NCBI RefSeq assembly: GCF_020907405.1
Contig: NZ_JAJJOE010000012.1
Location: forward strand, 1-64,000
Direction: 5' to 3'
Source of the DNA: Arthrobacter sp. zg-Y769
Lineage (GTDB): Bacteria > Actinomycetota > Actinomycetes > Actinomycetales > Micrococcaceae
Length of the DNA: 64,000 nt
A model generated the notes under the pieces. The model worked only from the letters and a program-made list of their open reading frames with translations, did not search any database and had not been told where the DNA came from. Positions 17,145-26,525 of the stretch are shown piece by piece; position 1 is the first letter of the stretch; each line of letters begins with the position of its first letter. Made by a program: the position numbers and the translations under genes.

Positions 17145-18269
17145 CTAACGCTGCTGTTCCGCGCAATGGTCATCGACTGCCGCGGCGTCGGTGAAACGCA
17201 CGGGAAGACCGGTCCGGGATGACTCGTAGACCGCCAGCAGGATCCGCAGGGCCTTGGTGGCGTCTCGGCCTGTGACCGCCGGTTCGGTGCCGTTTCTGAT
17301 GGCCAAAACGAAGTCGCGGATCTGGCTGGTGTGATGCGGGATGAGTTGGCCGTTGATGGTGGCCAGGTCTACGTTTGGGTGAAGTCCGTCGGGGTGGACA
17401 GGTTCGGTATGGATGCTGTCGGACACGGCCCACAGATCCACGCGGCCGTCGCTGCCCTCGGGAAATTCGGTCAGCGAGGCTGAGGCGCCAGTTTCACCGG
17501 TAACGCGGAGCTGCACCCCGAGGCTTGGGGACACGGCCGTCGAGGCTTGCAGGGTGGCCATGGCTCCGGAGGCGAATGTAATGAGGGCAGTGGCGGAGTC
17601 CTCCACCTCAATGTCTTCGCGGTGCTTGTAGGTGTTGATCTTGCCGTAGATCTCAGCCACGTCTCCCATGAACCACTGGAGAAGGTCGATGTAGTGAATA
17701 GCCTGGGTCATCAATACCCCGCCGCCGTCGTTGGCCCAGGTCCCCCGCCACGCGTCACGGGAGTAATAGTCAGGTTCACGGTAAAGCATCACCGAGCACT
17801 GACCCATGGTGAGCCGGCCGAGGGCGCCATTGTCGATGGCGGCGCGGATACGTTGCGCCGCCGGCCAGAAGCGGCGTTGGAAGAGGACGCCCAGCTTTAC
17901 ACCGGCGTCATCACACGCACTGACCATGCGCGCGGCCGACGCCAGCTCGATGGCGATGGGCTTCTCGCAGAGCACATGGACGCCAGCAGCGGCCGCCTCA
18001 CGAACCACTGCTTCGTGGGTGGGATGAGGAGTGCAAACGGACACGATGTCCAGCCCCAAGCCAAGCAGCTCTGCCACGGTATCGGCGGCTGTAGGAATCC
18101 CCCATGCCGCGGCGGTGGCGCGGGCCCGATCACTATCGATGTCGCAGACTCCCACGATTTCCACATCGTCGATGGCGCGGAACGCTTCAAGGTGGTTCCG
18201 GGAAATGGCTCCGCAGCCCGCTAATCCAACGCGAAGTCTACGGGGCTTTACGGGTGCTGGGGCGGTCAC
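17145..18269 (-). CDS. Gfo/Idh/MocA-family NAD(P)-dependent dehydrogenase
   Basis: This 374-residue oxidoreductase has the N-terminal Rossmann motif VGLAGCGAISRNHLEAF, the family motif CEKPIAIE (lysine of the EKP motif) and the second-domain segment GTWANDGGGVLMTQAIHYIDLLQWF with the catalytic histidine. Members oxidise or reduce sugars, inositols and related polyols. It is the third gene of a likely operon after the flavoprotein and the TIM-barrel isomerase, separated by 50 bases. The start is a GTG without a clear ribosome binding site. Confidence 0.9.
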   Translation of the reverse strand: MTAPAPVKPRRLRVGLAGCGAISRNHLEAFRAIDDVEIVGVCDIDSDRARATAAAWGIPTAADTVAELLGLGLDIVSVCTPHPTHEAVVREAAAAGVHVLCEKPIAIELASAARMVSACDDAGVKLGVLFQRRFWPAAQRIRAAIDNGALGRLTMGQCSVMLYREPDYYSRDAWRGTWANDGGGVLMTQAIHYIDLLQWFMGDVAEIYGKINTYKHREDIEVEDSATALITFASGAMATLQASTAVSPSLGVQLRVTGETGASASLTEFPEGSDGRVDLWAVSDSIHTEPVHPDGLHPNVDLATINGQLIPHHTSQIRDFVLAIRNGTEPAVTGRDATKALRILLAVYESSRTGLPVRFTDAAAVDDHCAEQQR

Positions 18270-18319
18270 GGGAGGGCCAACTTTCTGAAGATGAGGTGTG
18301 GGAAAGCTGCGGAGCCCGG

Positions 18320-19114
18320 CTATTGCCCTGCGCAGGCTATGAGGCCATTGAGCAGGGCAACGACGTGGGCCTCGTCACCAGTTTCCCCACGGTCCAGACT
18401 CGGAACTTCGGCGCTGAGCGGCAGGTCCGCGGGTAGGGCCTCAACCAGCTTGGCCAAGCCGAACCTGCCCGTTCCTGGGACCATGCGTGAACTGCGGGAT
18501 TCCTCGATGAGCCCCTCCCGGTCGGCGGGATGCTCGGCCGGGCCGTCGCACAGCTGCAGCATGGGTGCTGTGCCGATGTATTGGGCTACTTCGGCGTCCG
18601 TGCCGCCGAAGCGGCGGATGTGCAGGGAATCGGGCAACCAGAAACATCCGGCCTGGGCGGCGAGGGCGGCAGCCTCAGGGATCGAGCGTACGGACTGGTA
18701 AGAGATGGGCTCGAGCGTGGGGGTCACCCCGTATTGCCTGCCATCCTCGGTCAGCGCCGCCAGCGTGGCGGTAAGCCGGGCGCGGTCGGGGTCCGCGGCG
18801 GTTACCGTCAGAGTACGGGCGCACAGCTCCCCGCCGGCCTCCAGCATAGGTAGCCAAGTCTCAGGACCTACCGTGCCGTCCAGAGCGAGGAATTCAATGT
18901 CCACCACCGGCAACCCGGTCCCGGCCAGGATGGCTTTGACCTGTCTGAGCCGTGCTGAGCCCGGCAACAAGTTGAAGTCCGGCTCTGAGGCGGTCACGGG
19001 TTTGACCCGCAGGCCCACGAAATCGAAGCCGGTGTCCGCGGCGATCCGCACAAACTCGGCTGGTTCGGTGCCGAGCAGGGACAGGGGTGCCAGTCCGAGT
19101 AACCGGCGGTTCAC
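18320..19114 (-). CDS. Sugar phosphate isomerase/epimerase-like TIM-barrel protein
   Basis: This 264-residue protein matches the AP-endonuclease 2/xylose isomerase-like superfamily: the opening GLAPLSLLGTEPAEFVRIA, metal-site candidates in VDIEFLAL and PTLEPISY, and DSLHIRRFGG and LSAEVPS later in the barrel. Metals and substrate are unknown. Its GTG start overlaps the flavoprotein stop codon (GTGA), a sign of coupled translation. Gene context suggests it isomerises or cleaves a keto-sugar or cyclic intermediate made by the flavoprotein or dehydrogenase. Confidence 0.85.
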   Translation of the reverse strand: MNRRLLGLAPLSLLGTEPAEFVRIAADTGFDFVGLRVKPVTASEPDFNLLPGSARLRQVKAILAGTGLPVVDIEFLALDGTVGPETWLPMLEAGGELCARTLTVTAADPDRARLTATLAALTEDGRQYGVTPTLEPISYQSVRSIPEAAALAAQAGCFWLPDSLHIRRFGGTDAEVAQYIGTAPMLQLCDGPAEHPADREGLIEESRSSRMVPGTGRFGLAKLVEALPADLPLSAEVPSLDRGETGDEAHVVALLNGLIACAGQ

Positions 19115-20901
19115 CTGCCGCTGCCCTGGTGGTTCAGGCCCGGCGCGGGCGTGCCGTCGTCCTCGTAGGCGGTGGCCCCGGCGAGGTCCCGCCCGGCGAC
19201 GTACCCGAAGGTCATGGCCGGTCCAAGGTTCACCCCACCGGCCGGATAGCTCCCGCCCATGATGTTGACCTGATCGTTTCCGGTTGCATAGAGGCCTCGG
19301 ATTATGCTGGCGTCACGGCGCAGTACCCGGGCCTTGGAGTCCACGGCAATGCCAGCGAACGTGCCGAAGGAGCCGGGGAGGACCTTCACTGCATAGTATG
19401 GGCCCTTTCCCAGCGGGGCGAGCGTAGGGTTGGGCTTCACGTCGGGGTCTCCGCCGTAACGGTTAAAGGGGGTCTCGCCACGCCCGAACCCGGGATCCAC
19501 GCCGCGTTCGGCATTGGCGTTGAACTCCTGGACCGTGCGCGCCAGCTGCTGCGGGTCGATCCCACACTTGGCCGCCAACTCCTCGATCGTGTCCGCTTTG
19601 ATCAGGTACTTGAGCGCCTTGGTGTAAAGGAAGACGGGAAGGGGGCGGGGCTTGGCGAAGCCGAGCATGTAGGTGCGCAGCGCACGCTTGCCCGAGATCA
19701 ACCAGGATTCGACCGGCTGGTCTTCGGGGACGGCTTTCATCATGCCGTCGACGTAGTCCCAGTAGCCGTTGGCCTCATTGACGAAGCGCTTGCCGTCACG
19801 CAGCACGCCGATCACCCCGGGCTTGGCACGGTCTGCGATGTGCGGAAACACCCCCGTGCGCCCGCCGGGAAAGTTTACGAGGGAGACAGGGCACCAGGCG
19901 GCGGCGGAGGTGACATCCGTGTCTACCCAGCCCCCGACGGACTCTGCCAGGGCTGCGCCGGCGCCGTCGCAGGTGTCCGGGGCCAGGGTCCAGTGCTCCC
20001 GGCCAGTCGGGGTGCGCTCAAAGGTCTGTCGGCGGCGTTCGATGTTGGCGGGGTAGCCACCCGTGGCCAGGACGACACCCCTGCGGGCGTTCACGCGCAC
20101 CCGACCTGTGGGCGTGCTCAACCAGGCGCCGACTACTGCCCCGGCGTCGTCGAAGGTCAGCTCTTCCACGCTGGTGCTGACCTCGATCCTCACGCCGAGG
20201 TTGTCGGCGGACTGCAGGAGCCGGCCTGTGAGGGCCACACCGTTGACCATCTGCATGTTGCGGCGGTACACGGCCAGATCGAAGAGGTGGGTGAGTACCC
20301 GTCTGGCGGCGTGGTGGAAGCTGGACGGCTTCCGCAGGGCGGTAAGGAACTTGGAGAGGTCCTCGCCGGCCATGATGCCCATGCCCATGAAAGAGGTCAT
20401 GTAGAACTGGTGTGCCAGTTTCCGCCGAATTTCGGGCCTGAGCTCGGTGCCGTAGAAGGGTTCCGGGGCCACGGACCGGTGTCCGGTGCCCGCGCCCGGA
20501 AACTTGCCATAGATGTCATTGACCTTTGTCCCGGGGACAAAACGCAGGGCTGTCTTCTCGTGGAAGAAGGCGACCATGTGCGGGACAGCCTCCAGGAAAG
20601 CCTCGATCCGCTCGGCGTCGTAGTGCTCGGCATCAATGACGTGCCGGAGGTAAGTGCGGAAGGCCTCGCGCGGTTCTTCAACCCCGGCAGCCTTGGCCAG
20701 CGGATTGCCGGGGGTCCACATCCAGCCCCCGGAACGTGCGGTCGCCCCGCCGCACGTGGGAGCACGCTCAGCAACAAGGACGTCCAATCCGTGGTAGGCC
20801 GCGGCGACTGCCGCAGATAGCCCGCCCGCGCCGCTGCCTGCCACGAGGACGTCAACGTCCCAGATGGGGAACTCTTTGGGTGTGGAGGTGCTCGGTGTCA
20901 T
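19111..20901 (-). CDS. FAD-dependent oxidoreductase, 3-ketosteroid dehydrogenase/fumarate reductase family
   Basis: This 596-residue flavoprotein has the FAD-binding motif VLVAGSGAGGLSAAVAAAYHGLDVLV, the GGATARSGG loop, and the C-terminal FAD segment RGLYATGNDQVNIMGGSYPAGGVNLGPAMTFGY in parts, all typical of the FAD_binding_2 group that includes 3-ketosteroid-1-dehydrogenase. Steroid specificity is not implied: the neighbours are sugar-type enzymes. The ATG at 20901 has GAAGGA upstream; the TTG at 20904 is in frame. It heads an operon with the isomerase and the Gfo/Idh enzyme and is divergent from an IclR regulator. Confidence 0.88.
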   Translation of the reverse strand: MTPSTSTPKEFPIWDVDVLVAGSGAGGLSAAVAAAYHGLDVLVAERAPTCGGATARSGGWMWTPGNPLAKAAGVEEPREAFRTYLRHVIDAEHYDAERIEAFLEAVPHMVAFFHEKTALRFVPGTKVNDIYGKFPGAGTGHRSVAPEPFYGTELRPEIRRKLAHQFYMTSFMGMGIMAGEDLSKFLTALRKPSSFHHAARRVLTHLFDLAVYRRNMQMVNGVALTGRLLQSADNLGVRIEVSTSVEELTFDDAGAVVGAWLSTPTGRVRVNARRGVVLATGGYPANIERRRQTFERTPTGREHWTLAPDTCDGAGAALAESVGGWVDTDVTSAAAWCPVSLVNFPGGRTGVFPHIADRAKPGVIGVLRDGKRFVNEANGYWDYVDGMMKAVPEDQPVESWLISGKRALRTYMLGFAKPRPLPVFLYTKALKYLIKADTIEELAAKCGIDPQQLARTVQEFNANAERGVDPGFGRGETPFNRYGGDPDVKPNPTLAPLGKGPYYAVKVLPGSFGTFAGIAVDSKARVLRRDASIIRGLYATGNDQVNIMGGSYPAGGVNLGPAMTFGYVAGRDLAGATAYEDDGTPAPGLNHQGSGR

Positions 20902-21038
20902 CAAGATCCTTCAGGTTGAAGCCGACACGAATAGTTATGCCATTGGAAAGCGGCAGACCTTTTTTACCGCCTGAGCGGAGGAATTCTCCGACACTGTTCC
21001 AAATATTGGCAATGATTGCTATATATTGGGGCTGTAAG

Positions 21039-21054
21039 CATGACGTACATCACA
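21039..21054 (-). promoter_or_regulatory. CRP/GlxR-like palindrome upstream of iclR and the FAD operon
   Basis: On the minus strand this reads TGTGATGTACGTCATG, close to the CRP/GlxR consensus TGTGA-N6-TCACA. It lies 23 bases upstream of the IclR start and about 140 bases from the flavoprotein start. The first 14 bases are shared with the site at 55475-55490. Chance matches of that length do occur in a window this size, so the support comes from the palindrome and its position. Confidence 0.45.
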
Positions 21055-21076
21055 GTCAGGGTCAAGAGGGAGTGGC

Positions 21077-21838
21077 ATGGTCGCGGACAAGTCCGGAACA
21101 GCGGGCAAGGCGCTGGGAGTGCTTGTCTTGCTCGGTGAGTATCCGGCGGGGGCGACGGCCGGGCAGATTGCACGGGCCACCGGCTACCCCTTCAGTACCG
21201 CGTACAGGTTGCTGAACACCTTGGTAGATACTGACTTCGCCACGTACGACCCACCGGAAAAGCGCTTCCGTCTGGGACTGCGGGTCTACCAGCTGGGGCA
21301 GAAGGTCGCTCACCACCGCGGTTTCGAGGGCGCGGCAGCGCACACCCTCCAGCGGCTGACCGGAAAGACCGGGGAAAGTTCGATCCTGCACGTGCTTGAC
21401 GGGGACCAGAGCCTGACGATCCATAAGGTCGATGGACCCCAGTTCCGTACAACCACCGACCCCGGAGACCGGGTGCCGCTGCACACCAGCGCCTCGGGCA
21501 AGGTCCTGCTCGCCTTCGCCGATCCGGCCACACGCCGCCACTTGCTGGACACCATCGACCTGAAACCGCGCACCGAATTCTCGGTCACTGACCGTGACGA
21601 ACTCCGCCGACAGGTGGAACAGATCCGTACACAGGGCTGGGCCGGGCAGTCGGAGGAGAACGACGTCGGTATGGCCGCCGTCGCCCTCCCGGTTTTGCCT
21701 CCATCGGGTCGGCTGATCGGCACCCTCACCTTGGCCGCCCCCGTCTTCCGCACTAGTCTCGAGGACCTGAGGAGCCACCTGCCCGACCTGCGGAAAGCCG
21801 CCGCCGAGCTGGCCCTGGAACTGCCCCAGCGCTCATGA
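21077..21838 (+). CDS. IclR-family transcriptional regulator
   Basis: This 253-residue regulator has an N-terminal winged helix (AGKALGVLVLLGEYP, then ATGYPFSTAYRLLNTLVD as recognition region) and the C-terminal IclR effector domain (LHTSASGKVLLAF and GWAGQSEENDVGMAAVALPV). A ribosome binding site GAGGGAG precedes the ATG. It is divergent from the flavoprotein operon and followed after 57 bases by an MFS transporter, so it probably controls uptake and breakdown of one substrate. A small inverted repeat CCAA-ATA-TTGG at 20999-21009 in the divergent region is a candidate operator. Confidence 0.92.
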   Translation: MVADKSGTAGKALGVLVLLGEYPAGATAGQIARATGYPFSTAYRLLNTLVDTDFATYDPPEKRFRLGLRVYQLGQKVAHHRGFEGAAAHTLQRLTGKTGESSILHVLDGDQSLTIHKVDGPQFRTTTDPGDRVPLHTSASGKVLLAFADPATRRHLLDTIDLKPRTEFSVTDRDELRRQVEQIRTQGWAGQSEENDVGMAAVALPVLPPSGRLIGTLTLAAPVFRTSLEDLRSHLPDLRKAAAELALELPQRS

Positions 21839-21895
21839 CGCCTAACCTTCCTGTACCAACACCGGCATGAAGGCCGGCCGACAACAAGCGACTAG

Positions 21896-23200
21896 ATGCA
21901 GGTGAGCGTCATCGATCCCACAAGTACCGGGCAAAACCCACTAAACGACTCCCTACCGAAGAGGGGACAGCGGCCGCTGATAGCCGGACGCTTGCTGGTG
22001 TTCATGGGCATCCTGCTCATGGCCCTCAGCGCACGGCTCGCAGTGGCAGGAGTTTCGCCGATACTTACAGCGATGACCGGGGATCTGCCGTTCGATGCAA
22101 CCTCCATCGGCTTGCTCGGGATGCTTCCGACTGCAGGGTTCGCGTTGATGGGATTCCTGACTCCACAGCTGATACGCCGCATCCGGCTTGAGCCGCTGTT
22201 GCTCGCCTCGATTCTGCTGGCCGTCGCAGGACAGCTGGGCCGGGCTATGGGAACAAACCTGGCAGTCTTCCTGGGCCTCTCGCTGCTCACCATGGTCGGG
22301 CTGGGTCTGGGAAACATCGTGCTGCCGCCGCTGGTGAAGAAGTACTTTCCGGACAGGGTCGGATTGCTCACGGCCCTGTACGTCACGCTGTTCGCGATCA
22401 GCACGGCATTGGCACCGCAGCTCGCGGTACCAATTGCCGAGAGTGCGGGCTGGCGGGTCTCCATTGGTATCTGGTCAATCGTCGGCGTCGTGGCTGCGCT
22501 GCCCTGGATCGTCCTGCTCGTCCGAGACAGGTCGGCACGACAGGCCCCGAGCCCTCCGCCCACCGATGATCTGCCCGCAGGCCTTCCCAGGGTCCGGCCC
22601 TGGAGATCGCCGATCGGGTGGGGGCTGGCCCTGATCTTCGCTGGATGTTCCAGCAACACCTTTGCCCTCTTCACCTGGCTCCCCGCAGTTCTCATCGACC
22701 GCGGCATGAACCCGGGCACAGCAGGCTCCATGCTCGCCCTTTTCGCCATCATAGGGTTGCCCACCAGCCTCGTCGTGCCACTGCTGGTAGCCCGGATGCC
22801 GCGGCCGTTCCCCATCGCCCTCTCGTTCACGACGATGTTCGCAGTTGGCTACGCGGGATTGCTCCTGGCTCCCACCAACAGCGCACCCTTCTGGGTCATC
22901 ATGGCAGGACTCGGCCAGGGCACGTATTCCTTCGCCCTCCTGATGATCAACAAACGCACCCGCACCACAACCGGTTCCGGTGCACTATCCGGCTTCGCCC
23001 AAGGCATCGGCTATTCGTTGGCGTGCCTGGGACCGCTGCTATTCGGACTCCTTCAGGACCTCAGCGGAACCTGGGTGACATCTTTCGCCATGCTCGGCGG
23101 ATGGCTGCTCGCCCTCACCGCGGGACTACTCATGATCAACCAACCTCGCATGCTGGAAGACGGTCCAGGTGTCCTGGTAGACCAGACAAGGCGCTCGTGA
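21896..23200 (+). CDS. MFS transporter, CynX/NimT-like
   Basis: This 434-residue transporter has about twelve membrane segments in two halves joined by a polar loop (near residues 205-235). The opening segment LMALSARLAVAGVSPILTAM and the following GMLPTAGFALMGFLTP match the cyanate/nitroimidazole-type MFS group. It is likely the importer for the substrate handled by the divergent catabolic operon. Its stop lies only 13 bases from the convergent jetC stop, which makes this the boundary between the catabolic locus and the jetABC operon. Confidence 0.88.
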   Translation: MQVSVIDPTSTGQNPLNDSLPKRGQRPLIAGRLLVFMGILLMALSARLAVAGVSPILTAMTGDLPFDATSIGLLGMLPTAGFALMGFLTPQLIRRIRLEPLLLASILLAVAGQLGRAMGTNLAVFLGLSLLTMVGLGLGNIVLPPLVKKYFPDRVGLLTALYVTLFAISTALAPQLAVPIAESAGWRVSIGIWSIVGVVAALPWIVLLVRDRSARQAPSPPPTDDLPAGLPRVRPWRSPIGWGLALIFAGCSSNTFALFTWLPAVLIDRGMNPGTAGSMLALFAIIGLPTSLVVPLLVARMPRPFPIALSFTTMFAVGYAGLLLAPTNSAPFWVIMAGLGQGTYSFALLMINKRTRTTTGSGALSGFAQGIGYSLACLGPLLFGLLQDLSGTWVTSFAMLGGWLLALTAGLLMINQPRMLEDGPGVLVDQTRRS

Positions 23201-23213
23201 GGATCCGGCTAAC

Positions 23214-26200
23214 CTAGCGCAGCAGGATATCCACCGACCGGGAGTTGCCCATCGCCCGTTCCATCACACCGGACCGGTTGGTGACGTCGTCGCGCAGGAT
23301 CTCCGTAACCGAGCCCAGGAAGCGGGAGAGGTCCACCTTGTCCTCCGGCGCGGCGAGCAGCAGCTGGAAGCCGAACTCGTGCAGCGCGTTGATGGACGCC
23401 TCCGCAAAGGACAGCGACGACTTCACGAACGCCTCGTCCATCATCACGGTGCCGTAGGTGCTGAACCCCTGGGACACAATGCCCAGCTGGTAGGCCAGCG
23501 CGGACGCCATGATGAACGCGGTGAACCGCTGGCCCTCGCCGCCGGACATCAGCGACGCCTGCAGGTTGGTGAAGGTGTTCCCGCTGGCAAGGCGGTGCGT
23601 GCAGGTGATGGTCACGTGCGAACGGACATCGAGCACCTCGGCCCGCCAGCGCTTCTCCTCGGGATCCTTCAGCCGGTCCACCAGACCCTCGAGCGCGGCG
23701 TAGCGGGCATCCATGTCCGCCCGGTCCTGCCGCGAGCCCATCATCGGCAGCGCGTTCTTCAGTTCGGTGCGGAACTTGTGCGCGGCGTCGGGAACGGTGG
23801 TGGCCACCTCGATCTCCAGGTGGCTGCCGGCGGAGTATTCCACCCGGCGCAGCACCGAGTTCAGCGGCAGCAGGCGCGAGGAGATGCTGCGGCGTTCCTC
23901 ATCGAGCAGCTGCAGCAGGTCGCTGAAACGCTCATAGGTGCGGTTGTTGAAGTACTCGCGGAACTCCGCTTCGCGCTGCGGCAGGCCCTCCGAAATGATG
24001 TCCTCGAAGCGGTCCTCGTAGGCGCCGGCGGATTCCACCGACGTGCCGAAGTCCGACCCCCACTTGTCGCTGAACGTCTCGAACGTGCGTTCCAGCTTCG
24101 CGCGGGTTTCCAGCAGGGTCTTCTCCAGCCGGCCCTGTTCGGTGATCAGGGACCGTTCCACCTCGCCGGCGGCCTCCTTCAGCCGGGCCGGGTCGGTCAG
24201 GTCCCCGAACGGTTCGAACAGCTCGGCCAGCGCGGACCGCAGCCCCTCGGACAGTGCTTCGGGGGCCTTCGCCGAGAGTACGGTGCGGCGCTCGACGGCG
24301 GCGGCCAGGTCGGCGTCGAGCCTCGCGGCGTCGCCCTTGAGAACGCCGACCTTCTCGGTGGCTGCGGTGAGGTCCAGCTCGGCGGTGTCGAGCTCGAAGC
24401 GGATCTGCTCCAGATCGGCGTTGGCATCCCGGGCCGAGTCCAGCCGGTCATTGGCGACGGCGACGGCGGCCCGTGCGGCGTCGGCCGACAGGTCCTCCCA
24501 CGTCCGCTCATCCGCGGCGATGGCACGTACGGCGGCGAGTCGGCGGACGAGCTCATCCTGCTCCTGAGCGTGCTGTCGGGAGAGGTTGTCGGCTTCCTCG
24601 AACACGCCGCGCAGGGCCAGCAGCTCGTTGCCGAGCGCCGCGACGGTGTCCTTGTTGTCAAAGCCCAGGACGTTGTCCGAGGCCTTGGTGTGCCGGTCAT
24701 CCTTTTCCGTGGTGCTGCGGTTGCGCTTGACCGCACCGCCGAGGCTCACACCCTTGGCGACGTCGGCCAGCCCGGCCGGGTCCTCGACACAGACAAAGTC
24801 GTAGTGCGCGGTGATCTTGTGGCGGACCCACTCGCCCATTTCGGAGTCGTGGGTGAGCAGCTTGGTGATCAGGTCATCGGGGCCGGGCTCGGTGGGGCCG
24901 TCCACGGGAACGGAGACGTCGATGCAGCGGACGTAGCCGTGCATGTCGTTCTCGCTGAGGTAGCGGGTGACGGCGGCCATGTGCTCGCCGGGCACCAGCA
25001 GCGCGGTGGCGAGGGAACGCAGGGTGCGTTCGGCGGCCGGACGCCACTGGACGTGCTCGTTGGGCAGGTCGATCAGTTCACCGGCGAACGGCATGTCCGC
25101 TTCGTCGATGCCGGTGGCGGCGCAGATCCGGGTCCGCTGGTCCAGGGAATCCTGCCGGATGTTGGACGTGCGGCGGCGGAAGGAGCCGATCTCGTTTTCC
25201 AGCTTGGCGATCTGCCCCTTGAGGGACCACGCCTCGCCGTGCGCGTTGCTGCTGCGCTCGCGGGCGGCGTCGAGCTCGGTGCCGAGGGACTTCACCAGCT
25301 CCGCGGCGCGGCTGCGGGCGGTGACCAGGCCGGCGGGGGAGAAGTCGACGTCGATGCCCGCCGCGGCGAGCTCGTCCTTGGCGGCGTTCTCCACGGTTTC
25401 CCGGGAACGCAGCTGCGCGGAGGCGGCGGCGAGTTCGCGTTCCAGGGTGGCGATGGCTCCGCCGCCCTCTTCGGTGTACCGGGTGCTGAGGGCATCGCGC
25501 TGGTCCTTCAGCGTGGCCCGGCGGGTTTCGGCGGCGGAGAGTTCGGAGCGGGCTTCCGTTGCGGCAGCTTCCAGCTTCTGTGCGGTGCGCTGCGCGCCTT
25601 CGAGGGCAAGGCGCTGCCGGTAGGCGGGCAGGCCTTCCTTCGCAAGGGCACGGTTGCGCGCCAGGGCGTCCGCGGCTTCGCGGTAGCGGGTGTGCAGTTC
25701 GGGGACGTTCTGCAGGTGGTCGCGCTGCTGCCGGGCGCGTTCGAGCTGGCGGCGGATGCTGCGCAGGTGGCTGAAGTCCTCCACGGCCTCTTCGGCGGCG
25801 GTGAGGGTTCGCGGGGTGTCCAGCACGTTGTTGCGGAAGAAGTCATTGACGGTGCCGCCCAGGCCCTTGCCGGTCTGCAGGATGCGCAGCAGGTTGAAGG
25901 CCTTCTCGTCCTCCACACCCAGGGCGTGGCGGTAGCGTTCGGCGAACATTTTGTGCGAATCGAACACGGCCGCGCCGGGCAGCAGGGTTTCCAGGCTTCC
26001 CTTGGTGAAGCGGCCGCGCATACCGGCCTGCAGGGCCTTGAGGTCCAGCGGGCGGTTGTGCACCAGATAGTAGCGGCCCAGGTTGTGTTCGGTGCCGGTG
26101 GCGGGCAGGTCCATGACCACGGAGAGGCTGGTGATCTGACCCAGGCCGTTGTCGAACGTCAGGCAGACGGCGGACCAGGTGGCGCCGGGGCGCTGGTAGG

Positions 26201-26525
26201 CGGTGCCCGCGCCGTCGTCGGCTCCCTGGGTGCCCAGGCGTCCGCGCATGTAGGAGAACGCGTTGCGCTTCTCCTCGGCGTTGGTGCCGGAGTTGTTCTG
26301 CGCGGCCTCGTTCATTCGCGGCCGGGCATCCATGACCTGGAGCATGGCGTCGAAGATGGTGGATTTGCCGACGCCGGAATCGCCGGTGAGCAGGGTGCCG
26401 GCGCGGTCCACGGAAATGGTGTGCGCGCCGTCGAAGGTTCCCCAGTTGACGATCTGCACGGAGGCGAGCCGGTTCTGGCCGGGGTTGATCAGGTCTCCCA
26501 TGGGGAGGGTGGTTTCGATGCTCAT
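23214..26525 (-). CDS. jetC: JetC/MksB-like SMC-type ATPase
   Basis: This 1103-residue protein is the motor subunit of a Wadjet/MksBEF-type SMC complex, which extrudes DNA loops and, in Wadjet, recognises plasmid DNA. It has Walker A GDSGVGKST (48-56) in a globular head, long heptad-rich arms (about 270-450 and 620-830) around a hinge-like middle, and a C-terminal head half with signature LMSGGEGQRFTAF and Walker B GTVMMDEAFV. The ATG overlaps the jetB stop by four bases. After its stop the convergent MFS gene begins to end within 13 bases, so the jetD gene that usually follows is not present here. Confidence 0.92.
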   Translation of the reverse strand: MSIETTLPMGDLINPGQNRLASVQIVNWGTFDGAHTISVDRAGTLLTGDSGVGKSTIFDAMLQVMDARPRMNEAAQNNSGTNAEEKRNAFSYMRGRLGTQGADDGAGTAYQRPGATWSAVCLTFDNGLGQITSLSVVMDLPATGTEHNLGRYYLVHNRPLDLKALQAGMRGRFTKGSLETLLPGAAVFDSHKMFAERYRHALGVEDEKAFNLLRILQTGKGLGGTVNDFFRNNVLDTPRTLTAAEEAVEDFSHLRSIRRQLERARQQRDHLQNVPELHTRYREAADALARNRALAKEGLPAYRQRLALEGAQRTAQKLEAAATEARSELSAAETRRATLKDQRDALSTRYTEEGGGAIATLERELAAASAQLRSRETVENAAKDELAAAGIDVDFSPAGLVTARSRAAELVKSLGTELDAARERSSNAHGEAWSLKGQIAKLENEIGSFRRRTSNIRQDSLDQRTRICAATGIDEADMPFAGELIDLPNEHVQWRPAAERTLRSLATALLVPGEHMAAVTRYLSENDMHGYVRCIDVSVPVDGPTEPGPDDLITKLLTHDSEMGEWVRHKITAHYDFVCVEDPAGLADVAKGVSLGGAVKRNRSTTEKDDRHTKASDNVLGFDNKDTVAALGNELLALRGVFEEADNLSRQHAQEQDELVRRLAAVRAIAADERTWEDLSADAARAAVAVANDRLDSARDANADLEQIRFELDTAELDLTAATEKVGVLKGDAARLDADLAAAVERRTVLSAKAPEALSEGLRSALAELFEPFGDLTDPARLKEAAGEVERSLITEQGRLEKTLLETRAKLERTFETFSDKWGSDFGTSVESAGAYEDRFEDIISEGLPQREAEFREYFNNRTYERFSDLLQLLDEERRSISSRLLPLNSVLRRVEYSAGSHLEIEVATTVPDAAHKFRTELKNALPMMGSRQDRADMDARYAALEGLVDRLKDPEEKRWRAEVLDVRSHVTITCTHRLASGNTFTNLQASLMSGGEGQRFTAFIMASALAYQLGIVSQGFSTYGTVMMDEAFVKSSLSFAEASINALHEFGFQLLLAAPEDKVDLSRFLGSVTEILRDDVTNRSGVMERAMGNSRSVDILLR

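Noticed and set aside
19087-20820. A 577-codon plus-strand frame antisense to the FAD oxidoreductase
   Set aside because: It is the mirror of a clear flavoprotein.
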